64,000 bases of DNA from Vibrio sp. 10N.286.49.B3 (GTDB taxonomy: Bacteria; Pseudomonadota; Gammaproteobacteria; Enterobacterales; Vibrionaceae), in assembly GCF_002873395.1 (NCBI RefSeq), contig NZ_MCUV01000012.1:5014-69013 (forward strand), given 5' to 3'. The translations under genes and the position numbers were made by a program. This document shows positions 45,614 through 54,235 of the stretch, in pieces (position 1 is the first letter of the stretch; each line of letters begins with the position of its first letter). The notes beneath the pieces were generated by a model. That model was not told the origin of the DNA. It saw only the letters and a program-made list of their open reading frames with translations, and did not search any database.

Positions 45614-46417
45614 TTAGTTTTCATTATATCCAAATGTTTTTGAGTGTAATGTTTTCTTCCACCAGGACTCTCGGCTTAGAATGAGCTTGTCATCAGTCGT
45701 AGATTTAAAAATCTCTAATATAGAGTACTCAAAGTTCTCTTTAATATGCTCAAATGGCAGTACTTTAAGTCCTTTATTTCCCCCATGCCCATTTTTCACA
45801 TACGATTGCCAGCGACCCAGTAGCATATTTTCACCACTCGCAGATCCAACATACCCCTTTCCATTAGTACGATCTGTAATTAGATAGACACCTTTTTGGT
45901 TTCTTAGAGCTGTAACCCAATTAGACTTATCAATAACTGCAGATAACTCATCCCATTTAAGCCTCACGTTTTCATAACCTGGGAAAATGTCATTATCAAA
46001 TTTGTCTGGCAAAATCTCTAGTACTTCACATTCATCAATAACACTTGTTGCTTTGCGAACGGTCTGTTGCACCTTGTTTTTAAATCGAATAACTAAACGA
46101 CCCAAATACTTTTCATACTCTGGCAAAGGTTCATATTCATACCCCATCCCACCTAAAATGTTCAGATCTTTTGTTACACGCCCTACGTGAAATAATAGCC
46201 ACTTGTCAGCTTCTATCCTCATAAAACCAACCGTAATTTGTCCTTCTTGATAAGATTTATGACCTTTCCTATTGTAGTAATGACCATGCATCAAATCGTC
46301 AAATTGTCCTCTCTTATATAGTTGAGTGGGTTCCCAGTTACCACCAAACATTAAATTGAATCGGATTTTAACGTTATCTAAGTCTTTCAGATTTAGTACA
46401 TCATTTAACTTTATCAT
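45614..46417 (-). CDS. GIY-YIG nuclease family protein
   Basis: 267 residues. The C-terminal third is a GIY-YIG domain: KGVYLITDRTNGKGYVGSAS with the GVY and YVG elements, the catalytic Arg in GRWQSYVKNG and the metal-binding Glu in LSRESWWKKTL. The N-terminal 150 residues are unassigned; they contain aromatic-rich strands (GFMRIEADKWLLFHVGRV). AAGG lies nine bases before the ATG. Last gene of module 1, closed by a terminator; likely a DNA nuclease effector or DNA-processing partner of that module. Confidence 0.85.
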   Translation of the reverse strand: MIKLNDVLNLKDLDNVKIRFNLMFGGNWEPTQLYKRGQFDDLMHGHYYNRKGHKSYQEGQITVGFMRIEADKWLLFHVGRVTKDLNILGGMGYEYEPLPEYEKYLGRLVIRFKNKVQQTVRKATSVIDECEVLEILPDKFDNDIFPGYENVRLKWDELSAVIDKSNWVTALRNQKGVYLITDRTNGKGYVGSASGENMLLGRWQSYVKNGHGGNKGLKVLPFEHIKENFEYSILEIFKSTTDDKLILSRESWWKKTLHSKTFGYNEN

Positions 46418-46516
46418 TAATTTAAGCCTTAATTTTTAATCTTATTTCTCTAGCTATATTGCGGTGTTTTCATTTATTTATTGATGTCAGCTCTAGATCT
46501 AACTGTGACCAAAACT

Positions 46517-46741
46517 TTAAATATCGAACCAATAGAGCCACTCACCAAAAGTACTAAATGTCATATTCTTATGCCCAATAGAACCGTCATCTAGCACTTT
46601 AATATTCTCTTCAATACATCCATTGTGTTTTACAATGATCGTCTTACCCCTTAATACCGCTTCATAGTTTTTCTTACCAGTAACTAAGCATTCATTATTA
46701 TTAAAATATGCGATGACTTGTTGAGTTATATCATTTCCCAT
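46517..46741 (-). CDS. Small hypothetical protein of module 1
   Basis: 74 residues starting MGNDITQQVIAYFNNNECLV, ending in an aromatic-rich tail (FGEWLYWFDI). No recognisable domain. A good ribosome site (AGAGGA, about six bases before the ATG) and a 43-bp gap to the metallophosphoesterase gene support it as a real gene of the module. Confidence 0.6.
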   Translation of the reverse strand: MGNDITQQVIAYFNNNECLVTGKKNYEAVLRGKTIIVKHNGCIEENIKVLDDGSIGHKNMTFSTFGEWLYWFDI

Positions 46742-46784
46742 TATTTATCCTCTTAATCAAGAACCAAACGTAACCCTGCTACAC

Positions 46785-48479
46785 TCAGAGGGGTTCTGAC
46801 GCTAGTTCAACCCACTTACCCACTAATTTATATGCTACCATCGCGCATAAACGTTCAGCGTTATCTCGAGTAACACCTATGATATGAAGTTCAATAAGCA
46901 TTAGATAAGCGGCTAGTTTATTTTTATCTCCTGTTTGAGCCAAGCGATTAACAGTAGATTCATAGTCCACATATTCACCTTTCAAATCTTCATCAAAAAA
47001 CTCAGGATCATAAACGCCTATCGGATCCCATTCAGTTAACAACACATGACTCACCGTTTGGGCAAAGCGATTATCTGGCTTCTCAACTGAGAGATTTTCT
47101 TCTAACTCCTTGAGCATAGTAGCAAACCCATCGGTAATAACTGATGTTGTATTCAGTTCACCTTCGTAACTAAAATTATTGTCATCAATTAACTCACTAG
47201 GTGAATCACTCCAACCATCTAAGTAGGTGTAATACCCTACTAAAGCATTCTCACCTTTTGCTGCATTGAAATCGACACAGACCACCTGATCACTTAAACA
47301 TTCTGGGAAAAGTGTCGGTGCTAATGTGTAATGGCCCACGACTACAGGGAAGAGCAAATTTTGTTTGTTAAACGCTATTGCGCCTTTTGCTAACTTTTGA
47401 TTAGGGATCATATCGGCTTGCCCGGTCGGAACTACCGCCAGATCTTGGTAAGTTTCTAAAGAGTATTCATCCTTCCACCATGCCGCACGGATATGGTGGC
47501 GCTGGATACCATTTTTATCCTTAAAATAACAGTCAGTAGGCAATGAAACTTCAGGACCTTTGAGTAGTACTTCTATAAGCGTATAAAGCTCATGACTAGG
47601 GTTAAAAGCATCAGTCCAGTGTACTGATTTCAAGGATCGATCGGAATTGAGGTATTTCTCTAGTTTCTCAATACTCGGTTCATGCCAGCAAGCATGTATA
47701 GCTCGAATATCACCAGCATTAATGTAAAGCGGTAGTGTCATAAACCACTCGATCCACTTTTTATGTAATAGTGAGTCTTCTCCGATTTGAACTAGGAAAT
47801 GGGCATGCTGTTTCTGGTTTCCGATTTTAGTACGATCACGTAAATAGGTACCATTAGCATCTTTTAAATACCAACCAATGGCATTGAATTCGTGATTACC
47901 CATTAAACACAATGCTTTTTTTTCATCAACGAGTTGCTTTACCTTATTTAATAAAGCTACATGATCAGTATCTGATTTCTCACTGTTATCAATCAAATCA
48001 CCAATAAACACAATTTTTGTGTCTATATCAGCATCAATATCATTCAAGCCTTGATCTTCTAATAGCGAGTTAAGCTTATTCGTTTGTCCATGAACATCAC
48101 CAATAAAAAACAAGTTTTCTAATTTATTGATCTCTTTAAACTGTAATCCCATTTCTAACTGATGACAGCGTAATGATAATGTCGGGCGCATGTCTGCAAA
48201 CCAGTGATCTATATCTAACTGCCCTCCAGACATTCCTCCTTGGTTCAGCGCCTCTATGTAAACGACACGTTGATCTTGTGAGTCATCATTCGATATGGAG
48301 TTAGTCAATGCCTCAACATATTCGTCGACCTTGTCCATTAAATGTTTAGCACTATAAGCGTCACCTTTTTTTATTAGTACTTCTCGGATCATTTCCCATA
48401 ATGCACTGTTGCCTCGCAAGCTGTAGTTATTGAGATCGCTAAACAGTGTTTCAAAATATTTTTTTGTAATTAAAGCCAA
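46785..48479 (-). CDS. Calcineurin-like metallophosphoesterase with N-terminal extension
   Basis: 564 residues. The PPP-type phosphoesterase core begins near residue 122: FIGDVHGQ (first metal site), VFIGDLIDNSE, LMGNHEFNAIGWYL and IHACWHEP, with VGHYTLAP supplying a further His. This order suits ApaH-, PrpE- or RNA-repair-like phosphatases acting on nucleotides or phosphoproteins. The first 115 residues and last 130 are family-unassigned helical regions. The start is TTG with AGGAG eight bases upstream. It lies in module 1 beside an ADP-ribosylglycohydrolase, suggesting a nucleotide- or modification-removing role, which is inference. Confidence 0.85.
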   Translation of the reverse strand: MALITKKYFETLFSDLNNYSLRGNSALWEMIREVLIKKGDAYSAKHLMDKVDEYVEALTNSISNDDSQDQRVVYIEALNQGGMSGGQLDIDHWFADMRPTLSLRCHQLEMGLQFKEINKLENLFFIGDVHGQTNKLNSLLEDQGLNDIDADIDTKIVFIGDLIDNSEKSDTDHVALLNKVKQLVDEKKALCLMGNHEFNAIGWYLKDANGTYLRDRTKIGNQKQHAHFLVQIGEDSLLHKKWIEWFMTLPLYINAGDIRAIHACWHEPSIEKLEKYLNSDRSLKSVHWTDAFNPSHELYTLIEVLLKGPEVSLPTDCYFKDKNGIQRHHIRAAWWKDEYSLETYQDLAVVPTGQADMIPNQKLAKGAIAFNKQNLLFPVVVGHYTLAPTLFPECLSDQVVCVDFNAAKGENALVGYYTYLDGWSDSPSELIDDNNFSYEGELNTTSVITDGFATMLKELEENLSVEKPDNRFAQTVSHVLLTEWDPIGVYDPEFFDEDLKGEYVDYESTVNRLAQTGDKNKLAAYLMLIELHIIGVTRDNAERLCAMVAYKLVGKWVELASEPL

Positions 48480-48527
48480 GGTGTTTACTCCTGCTACTGG
48501 CGTTGTATACGATATAATTAGTAATAT

Positions 48528-49589
48528 TTACTGCACGTTACACTCTATATTTTGCTTATCAAAAAACGTACTCATTTTGCATCTATTTAGCGAGCCCATA
48601 AGGTATTGAGCGATGTATTGAGCGTCTTTAAAATTGGCTTGCCCACCATCGCCTGCTAATTTGAAATCACCTTGGCTTTTGATAATAACTTTTCGCGTTG
48701 TTTGCTCTTTCATTGGGTAGCACCACACGCTGACCTCAACGCCTTCAGGAATATCCTTTTTTGAAACCGTGCACAGTTTACCATCTAGCCATAACATTAA
48801 CTCGTTGTAACTTGTAACAAATTCATCAGAATAACCAAGTGCCATTTTCCAAAATGAATCAATTGGAGTAGGAACACTACCTTGACTCTGAATTTCTTTA
48901 ACCATATTTTCAATCGAAAATGCTAGCAGAGCACACTCATCTATTGAGCGACTTATTCTAAAAGTTGAACCTTGAAATATATATAAATACGTAGCTAAAT
49001 CACACGCTTTGTTCGTGTTTTGAGGGCTACCTATCAACAAACGGGACACTTCCTCAGTCATAAGCTTAAACAATGCTTTTTCACCAGGAACGGTAGGTAG
49101 TATTGGTAAGGGGTAAAAGGTCAACATCTCCTTTCTTATCCTTCGGACTATCTCTAGGTTATGGTTACTTTCTTCAATAATGGCTTTTATTGCTGGTCGC
49201 ATTTGAAAAAGTTGATGTCTAATGTGATTTCCTGCTGAGTTTGCCGGTTGATAGGAGCCAATATAACTGCCTACTTCATCCCAAGCATAGCCATAGTCGC
49301 CAGTCTCAAATTGAATAGCATCAATAACTTCATTATCGAGTTCAATCCAAGTAATATCGTAAGCGGTATCAATATGTTTGTACCATTGTTCAAATGAGTT
49401 GATCAATTCTTGCTGGACCGCTCGGCTCGCACTTTCTGGAACAGAACTGTGGCTTAATAAGCTTTGATAAATGGCCAAATGAACAAAAACTGGATCGATA
49501 TAATCTACGAATTCTGGGTATTTATTACAGTAACTCCCCCATAATTCGTTACAAAAATCTCTTGCTACCGATGGACTTGCTTTCATCAT
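48528..49589 (-). CDS. Uncharacterised module 1 protein
   Basis: 353 residues, predicted cytoplasmic, mostly helical. I recognise no domain. Notable are a central aromatic segment, ETGDYGYAWDEVGSYIGSYQ (about residues 94-113), and a C-terminal beta-rich part (VSVWCYPMKEQTTRKVIIK). Strong ribosome site GGGAGAGATA before the ATG pair. Preceded by the ADP-ribosylglycohydrolase gene (143-bp gap) and followed by the phosphoesterase gene (48-bp gap). A frameshifted fragment of a second copy, including the same aromatic segment, survives at 63394-63535, so the gene has existed in more than one place. Confidence 0.65.
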   Translation of the reverse strand: MMKASPSVARDFCNELWGSYCNKYPEFVDYIDPVFVHLAIYQSLLSHSSVPESASRAVQQELINSFEQWYKHIDTAYDITWIELDNEVIDAIQFETGDYGYAWDEVGSYIGSYQPANSAGNHIRHQLFQMRPAIKAIIEESNHNLEIVRRIRKEMLTFYPLPILPTVPGEKALFKLMTEEVSRLLIGSPQNTNKACDLATYLYIFQGSTFRISRSIDECALLAFSIENMVKEIQSQGSVPTPIDSFWKMALGYSDEFVTSYNELMLWLDGKLCTVSKKDIPEGVEVSVWCYPMKEQTTRKVIIKSQGDFKLAGDGGQANFKDAQYIAQYLMGSLNRCKMSTFFDKQNIECNVQ

Positions 49590-49732
49590 TATCTCTCCCT
49601 ACTTATCCACAAAATGACAATCTTAAAAAACTATGGCTGATCAACTTAAATACACCTTCGGTTTCATTGTCTTCTTAGATAAGGTCATTTCATCTAATAT
49701 TTGCGTATAAGCTATGAAGCGACTGTGCCATG

Positions 49733-50821
49733 TTATTCCTTATAAACTCGATTCTCATACTCGCCATCATAATTACTCCTAAGGGTGTCAAACATTCTAT
49801 TGAGCTTATCCTTTGATGGAGTGAGCATCAGCAACATTGCTTTTTCCTTGATATGATAGTGCCACGCTAGCTTCTCTAACCAAGTTGAAGGGAGTTGGCT
49901 GTAACCATAAAACGCACCAGCTAATTGACCGTAAATCGCTGCTGTTGTATCCGCATCTTCACCCAGATTAGCTGCAAGTAGCGCACCCTCTTTAAAGCTA
50001 TTACTGTTTGCAAAAGACCAAAGTGCCGCTTCCAAAGAGTGAACGACAAAACCTGTCCCACGAATTTCCTCTCGTGACTTAGTAATGAAAGATCCGTTTA
50101 CTATGTTAATTAAATCTTGATGTATATTGGCACTGCCCCAATAGTTCGATAAAAAACTAAACAACGATTTTTTATCTAAGGCCTGCTCTGTATCATCAAA
50201 AATTTGATAAAGTAACCATGCCATAATTTGGCAAGACTCTATTGCTCTTTGCTCTGCATGCGTTGTAATTGAACTTAATTTAGCAGCCTCAATAACCGCT
50301 TCTGGAGATGCATTTCGGAATACTGAATTGAAAATAGCAACAGGTGCTAAACGCATTAAACTGCCATTACCAGCACTGTATTCACTCGTTGACCCTGCAT
50401 TCGCACAACCTGTCTCTTGAAAGTAATTTAACGCTTCAGCGACAGTGTTCCCTATATCAAAGCAGGTACCGGTAACTGAATTACTACCATCTTGCCACCA
50501 CTGGCAATAGCGATTCATTTGATCGTCTGCATCATGTTCGCCCTGAGCCAATAGGCTATCAGCTAAACACAACATCATTGAGGTATCGTCTGTCCAATTA
50601 CCAGCCTTTAAACGGAAAGGTCCACCACCCACAATATCCGTTAATGGTGAGTAGCTATCCTTAGGTTTAAATTCTAGAGTAGTACCTAATGCATCTCCCA
50701 ATGCGAGCCCTATCATTGCACCTTGCGCTTTGTCTAACATAAACTGCTTGTGACCTTGGTTATCCATTGAATTGCTCAAAAAAAGCCCTCTTCTAATGCC
50801 TTCAAATACAATTCTATCCAA
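49733..50821 (-). CDS. ADP-ribosylglycohydrolase (DraG/ARH family)
   Basis: Removes ADP-ribose from modified proteins, nucleic acids or small molecules. 362 residues. Family motifs: AQGAMIGLALGDALGTTLEF, the metal-binding GNWTDDTSMMLCLADSL, GNGSLMRLAP, and the C-terminal NLGEDADTTAAIYGQLAGAF with the second metal Asp pair. The start used is TTG with AAGG seven bases upstream; an ATG at 50767 gives a family-like N-terminus and is a fair alternative. First gene of the minus-strand run of module 1, divergent from the WYL regulator. No ADP-ribosyltransferase is recognisable in the window. Confidence 0.92.
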   Translation of the reverse strand: MDRIVFEGIRRGLFLSNSMDNQGHKQFMLDKAQGAMIGLALGDALGTTLEFKPKDSYSPLTDIVGGGPFRLKAGNWTDDTSMMLCLADSLLAQGEHDADDQMNRYCQWWQDGSNSVTGTCFDIGNTVAEALNYFQETGCANAGSTSEYSAGNGSLMRLAPVAIFNSVFRNASPEAVIEAAKLSSITTHAEQRAIESCQIMAWLLYQIFDDTEQALDKKSLFSFLSNYWGSANIHQDLINIVNGSFITKSREEIRGTGFVVHSLEAALWSFANSNSFKEGALLAANLGEDADTTAAIYGQLAGAFYGYSQLPSTWLEKLAWHYHIKEKAMLLMLTPSKDKLNRMFDTLRSNYDGEYENRVYKE

Positions 50822-50846
50822 TACTCTACCTTCACATAAGTGTCGT

Positions 50847-50929
50847 ATTTTGGTACATGCTAATATTTGATACAGTAATTATTCGTTTATTGACCTACCT
50901 CTTAACACTTAAATTCCATTTTGGTGCAT
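50847..50929. promoter_or_regulatory. Direct repeats between the divergent module 1 genes
   Basis: ATTTTGGTACAT (50847-50858) and ATTTTGGTGCAT (50918-50929) are 71 bp apart in the 263-bp divergent promoter region. They are candidates for binding by the WYL regulator; no promoter hexamers were assigned. Confidence 0.35.
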
Positions 50930-51084
50930 ATTACTTCATCGACGTTCTGGCATTTAATACGAATAGCTAACTCTGCAACAATATTGACCAAAGTTGCTCT
51001 AACGCTATTACAGATAATAATGAACTAACCAAACTTTATGTGACTCTATCTACCTTTGTAATATATTAAAAACTGAGAACATCA

Positions 51085-51984
51085 ATGAATAACGGGCGCT
51101 TTACTACAACGGCTAACATTAATAAACAAACATTATTACGCTATCAATTAATTGAAATTATTGCCTATTGGGAAGGAAGAATTACCACAAAGCACCTCTG
51201 TGATGGGTTTGGTATTGGACGCCAACAGGCATCAAGAGATATTAATACCTACCTTAAAGAGTTTGCCGCTGAAAACCTGGAATATGACATGCAATTGAGA
51301 GGTTACAAGCCTACCTCTTGCTTTCGCCCTGTTCTTACGCAAGGGCATGTGAATGAATACTTGCAGTTGCTGACTTTGAACCAAAGCCTAGTATCTAAGA
51401 GTAACATCTCCACACTTGGTCTTCGTCACGTCAATACTGTTACTCCACCACCACGATTTATTCGACCAGAGATAATGAGAGCGATTGTGCGTGCAATGAG
51501 CGAAGGTCGCAGACTCGAAGTTGACTATGTATCAATGAGTTCACCAGAACCTGAAACTCGAATCATCGCCCCTCATTCATTAGTAGAAACACCTCTTCGT
51601 TGGCATGTTCGAGCCTATTGCGAAAAAAATCGATCCTATCGTGATTTCGTATTGAGTCGCTTTATCAATGTGCCTGAGATATTAGACCGCTCACCCAACC
51701 CTCTCAATGACGATCTCAACTGGTGCTCTCCTATTTCACTGATCTTGCAAGCAGACCCTAGGCTTAATGCACACCAAAAAGCACTCATAGAAACCGATTA
51801 TGGGATGGAAAAGGGTCAATTAGTTGTACCATCCCGTTTAGCGCTCATTAATTATTTGATCGACTCATTAGGGCTTAATCTCAATAGCGTGAATGCCGAA
51901 CCAAATTACCAACAGATCTGCATAAAAAACATCATTGAAATTCGGACTCGACTTGGTGAGAAAGGGCTACTAAAAATAAACTAA
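51085..51984 (+). CDS. WYL-domain transcriptional regulator, BrxR/CapW-like
   Basis: 299 residues. N-terminal winged helix-turn-helix (LIEIIAYWEGRITTKHLCDG then FGIGRQQASRDINTYLKEF), a linker, a WYL domain (about residues 135-205: LEVDYVSMSS, PHSLVETPLRWHVRAYCEKN, YRDFVLSRF) and a C-terminal WCX-like extension. This layout and the N-terminal wording match BrxR and CapW, autoregulated repressors found beside BREX, CBASS and other phage-defence loci. It is divergent from the ADP-ribosylglycohydrolase gene, so it probably represses module 1 and responds to a nucleotide-like signal. Confidence 0.88.
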   Translation: MNNGRFTTTANINKQTLLRYQLIEIIAYWEGRITTKHLCDGFGIGRQQASRDINTYLKEFAAENLEYDMQLRGYKPTSCFRPVLTQGHVNEYLQLLTLNQSLVSKSNISTLGLRHVNTVTPPPRFIRPEIMRAIVRAMSEGRRLEVDYVSMSSPEPETRIIAPHSLVETPLRWHVRAYCEKNRSYRDFVLSRFINVPEILDRSPNPLNDDLNWCSPISLILQADPRLNAHQKALIETDYGMEKGQLVVPSRLALINYLIDSLGLNLNSVNAEPNYQQICIKNIIEIRTRLGEKGLLKIN

Positions 51985-52083
51985 CTGTCGCTTTATGCGA
52001 CAGGCTACATTTTAGGGCACTTACAAAACAAAGTTTGAATCTATAGAGTGAATGTCATACCAGCATACTCTATAGGGTAAACT

Positions 52084-52656
52084 ATGCTTAAAAATATCAA
52101 TGAAGTGAACAAACAGGTAGAGCCTATTTATATTAAAGTTTCACCTACGTTACCAGTATTACCACAAACACTTGAAGATGACTTAACCAAAGAGCAAGAA
52201 CTCGCACTACTTACTAGATGCCCTAAGATTTACCTATCAGCGGAAACAAACCTCCAGCAGATAATCGAATTTTTGATTGACCTTTTCAGTTACTACTTTG
52301 AGTTACCTAAAAACATGCTCACTCCAGAAAGTGACTTAATAGATGATATTGAGCGCCAAGTATGGGCAAGAGAACTCGGTGTACCTTATGACGATGTAAC
52401 CTACGGTCGAATCTTTTGCAGTAAAGACGATAAAGGTAATATTGTTGGTGGCATAGAAGATCGAGGGCTTATGATCGCCACTATGTTTATGTTGGACTTT
52501 GCCGATCTCATCGGTATCAAGGAAGTCAACAATGTATCCGATGCCACTTTTGAGGCTGCCAATGACGAATTTGGCAATTACTACGATTGCAATACGATTT
52601 CTGACCTAGCAAATTTGCTTTATACAGTTTGCATGAAGCTAAAAGATCTCGCTTAA
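52084..52656 (+). CDS. Uncharacterised module 1 protein
   Basis: 190 residues, acidic and soluble. No domain identified with confidence. The middle (DLFSYYFELPKNMLTPESDL then IDDIERQVWAREL) and the end (FGNYYDCNTISDLANLLYTV) loosely resemble the helix pattern of acyl-carrier proteins, but the pantetheine Ser motif is missing. AGGG seven bases before the ATG. It follows the WYL regulator by about 100 bp on the same strand and may be co-transcribed. Confidence 0.55.
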   Translation: MLKNINEVNKQVEPIYIKVSPTLPVLPQTLEDDLTKEQELALLTRCPKIYLSAETNLQQIIEFLIDLFSYYFELPKNMLTPESDLIDDIERQVWARELGVPYDDVTYGRIFCSKDDKGNIVGGIEDRGLMIATMFMLDFADLIGIKEVNNVSDATFEAANDEFGNYYDCNTISDLANLLYTVCMKLKDLA

Positions 52657-52730
52657 TAAAACCAACACGGTAAAAATTAGTGGTTGAAATGTAATTAAAG
52701 GGGAAAAGACCACAATAGAGAATGAGAAAA

Positions 52731-52850
52731 GTATCAAGGCGATACACCCACCATACAAGATCGCACAATTTACTAATAATAAGTGGCTTCGGACTTGTTC
52801 AACACCCGGAATTAAGTGTTGGCTGCGCAACACTTAATCCTTGTTTATTA
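52731..52850 (-). repeat. R0 repeat, copy B, with 13-bp hairpin
   Basis: Matches 44351-44418. Inside it, GGAATTAAGTGTTG and CAACACTTAATCC (52808-52840) form a hairpin with one bulge around GCTGCG. It abuts the 3' end of the minus-strand gene at 52848-53363 and could also serve as terminator for the plus-strand gene ending at 52656. Confidence 0.75.
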
Positions 52851-53363
52851 GGCATTGGAACCCAAAGGTCTGCCATAAACTGAGTCGAAAGCTTGCTCTG
52901 CCTGTTCTCGCATTGTTTTACTACTGCCCGACATACTATGAGTAATAACTTTCCATTGGTAGTTATTAAATGGCTCTTTATTTATGTTTATTCCGTTTTC
53001 TCCATTAAGTTTCATACAAACGGTGTAGTTGGTTCTATCTCTATTTTCATTATAGAGGGTGTTGTAAAGATGACTTTCAACACGCTTTTTTAACCTCGTG
53101 CCATGTCCTCTGTAAATTGCCTTCAACCCATCAACACATAGTGAGCAAGGATTTTCGTCTAACTGATAATCCGTAAAAATAACATATAAGCCGGTACCAT
53201 AGATAAGCTTTGAAATATCTTCATGGCTATCTACATTGACGACTTTGACTCTTTCCCCTGATATATCAGCGTAATCGAAGCCTTCAAAAAAGGCTGAAAA
53301 GTGCTCATGAAATAGTGTTTTAAGCTCTAATTCTTTCTTAACCAGTCGTTCGATATCGTACAT
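52848..53363 (-). CDS. Small GIY-YIG-like nuclease
   Basis: 171 residues. The visible core GTGLYVIFTDYQ, then LKAIYRGHGTRLKKRVESHL, fits the GIY and YIG strands with the catalytic Arg following; a C-terminal Glu in MREQAEQAFDSVYGRPLGSN fits the metal site, as in other small GIY-YIG proteins. I chose the ATG at 53363, which has GGAGG four bases upstream; the longer frame to 53408 runs into the repeat. It lies between modules 1 and 2 with repeats on both sides, like the AaaT-like gene at 44416. Confidence 0.7.
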   Translation of the reverse strand: MYDIERLVKKELELKTLFHEHFSAFFEGFDYADISGERVKVVNVDSHEDISKLIYGTGLYVIFTDYQLDENPCSLCVDGLKAIYRGHGTRLKKRVESHLYNTLYNENRDRTNYTVCMKLNGENGININKEPFNNYQWKVITHSMSGSSKTMREQAEQAFDSVYGRPLGSNA

Positions 53364-53377
53364 TTTTCCTCCGAAAT

Positions 53378-53662
53378 ACCTAACATTACTATGCATGCAC
53401 ATCGACACTTTTCTCGTGTCAATTTACCACCAGCAACAAGCTGATTATTAAGAAAAACAAAATGCGCATGCTCACTTTTATTTTTCTCTTATACCACCAA
53501 AGCACTACCTCTATCTACTATTCATCTGATCTCGCTATCTTCATATAGCCCAAACAGAAGCATTAATAAATATTTCGTGTGGTATATCTGATTTATTAGT
53601 CATTTAACTGCTATTTTAAACATTAAACAGCACCGATTTGAAAGCCAATCGAGACGGGTGCG
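53378..53662 (-). repeat. R1 repeat, copy B, with covarying hairpin
   Basis: Begins with ACCTAAC (53378-53384). A 79-bp foldable element (53393-53471) follows, with outer arms GCATGCACAT/ATGCGCATGC and an apical hairpin GACAC-TTTTCTC-GTGTC. Further right it aligns with copy C up to the shared CATTAAACAGCACCGATTTG and the next 15 bases (53621-53655). The copy at 62498-62754 has the same element length, and its apical stem bases change in pairs. Confidence 0.8.
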
Positions 53663-53719
53663 TATTTCGGTGATTGCGATCAGGGGGAAATAAGTGATCG
53701 CAATGCTCCGAAATATGCA
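53659..53719. repeat. 61-bp imperfect palindrome
   Basis: TGCGTATTTCGG pairs with CCGAAATATGCA, and inside these ATTGCGATCA pairs with TGATCGCAAT, with unpaired bases (TG on one side, GCT on the other). It lies between R1 and R2 of block B. Bulged arms of this kind are seen in integron attC sites but also in other mobile repeats. Confidence 0.8.
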
Positions 53720-53721
53720 TT

Positions 53722-53778
53722 TGGAGGTGATCAGCCAAGCACCATACTGATAAATAATTACACCAGAGCATTGTCATA
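53722..53778 (-). repeat. R2 repeat, copy B
   Basis: Near-identical to 45554-45603. It ends about 25 bp from the stop of the last gene of module 2. Confidence 0.85.
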
Positions 53779-53801
53779 TCAGCGGGAACTACACTCGAAT
53801 A

Positions 53802-54218
53802 CTATAGGAAATCGCCTTGCAAGCCCACTTTAAACGTATTGTTTTCAAAGTACAAAACAACACCATGCTCGGCTTCTAGCACACTATCAAAAAGAATCCC
53901 CCAATCACCCGTTTGCTGTATCAAAAACGTTGTAGGAACAAGGAGCGAGTCGACTTTAGTAGAATCATCAATAGCTGCTCCTAAATTGTCACGTAAATAC
54001 TTAAGTAACATTACCTCATTATCTACAAGTATCCCGTCTAGATTTGACCAATATTGTTGATATGTTTGTCGTTGCATCCGACTAATCCCTTCTTCATCAA
54101 GGTCACTAGCACTAATGCGTAACTGGTATTCATTACCCCATAAGAAAGCATTTGCGTGCTTTTGCCAAGCATACTTATAGGTCATCTCACCAAACGTTTC
54201 ATCTATAACACTTTTCAT
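53802..54218 (-). CDS. Probable immunity protein for the HNH toxin
   Basis: 138 residues, acidic and soluble. It starts MKSVIDETFGEMTYKYAWQK and contains YQLRISASDLDEEGISRMQR and a C-terminal beta-rich part, vaguely like the DUF6985 immunity-type proteins; the family call is tentative. The main argument is position: it directly follows the toxin gene by 17 bp, has the small size and acidic charge usual for immunity proteins, and ends the operon. A direct test would be needed to show that it neutralises the toxin. Confidence 0.6.
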   Translation of the reverse strand: MKSVIDETFGEMTYKYAWQKHANAFLWGNEYQLRISASDLDEEGISRMQRQTYQQYWSNLDGILVDNEVMLLKYLRDNLGAAIDDSTKVDSLLVPTTFLIQQTGDWGILFDSVLEAEHGVVLYFENNTFKVGLQGDFL

Positions 54219-54235
54219 TTTTTACGCTCACTAGT

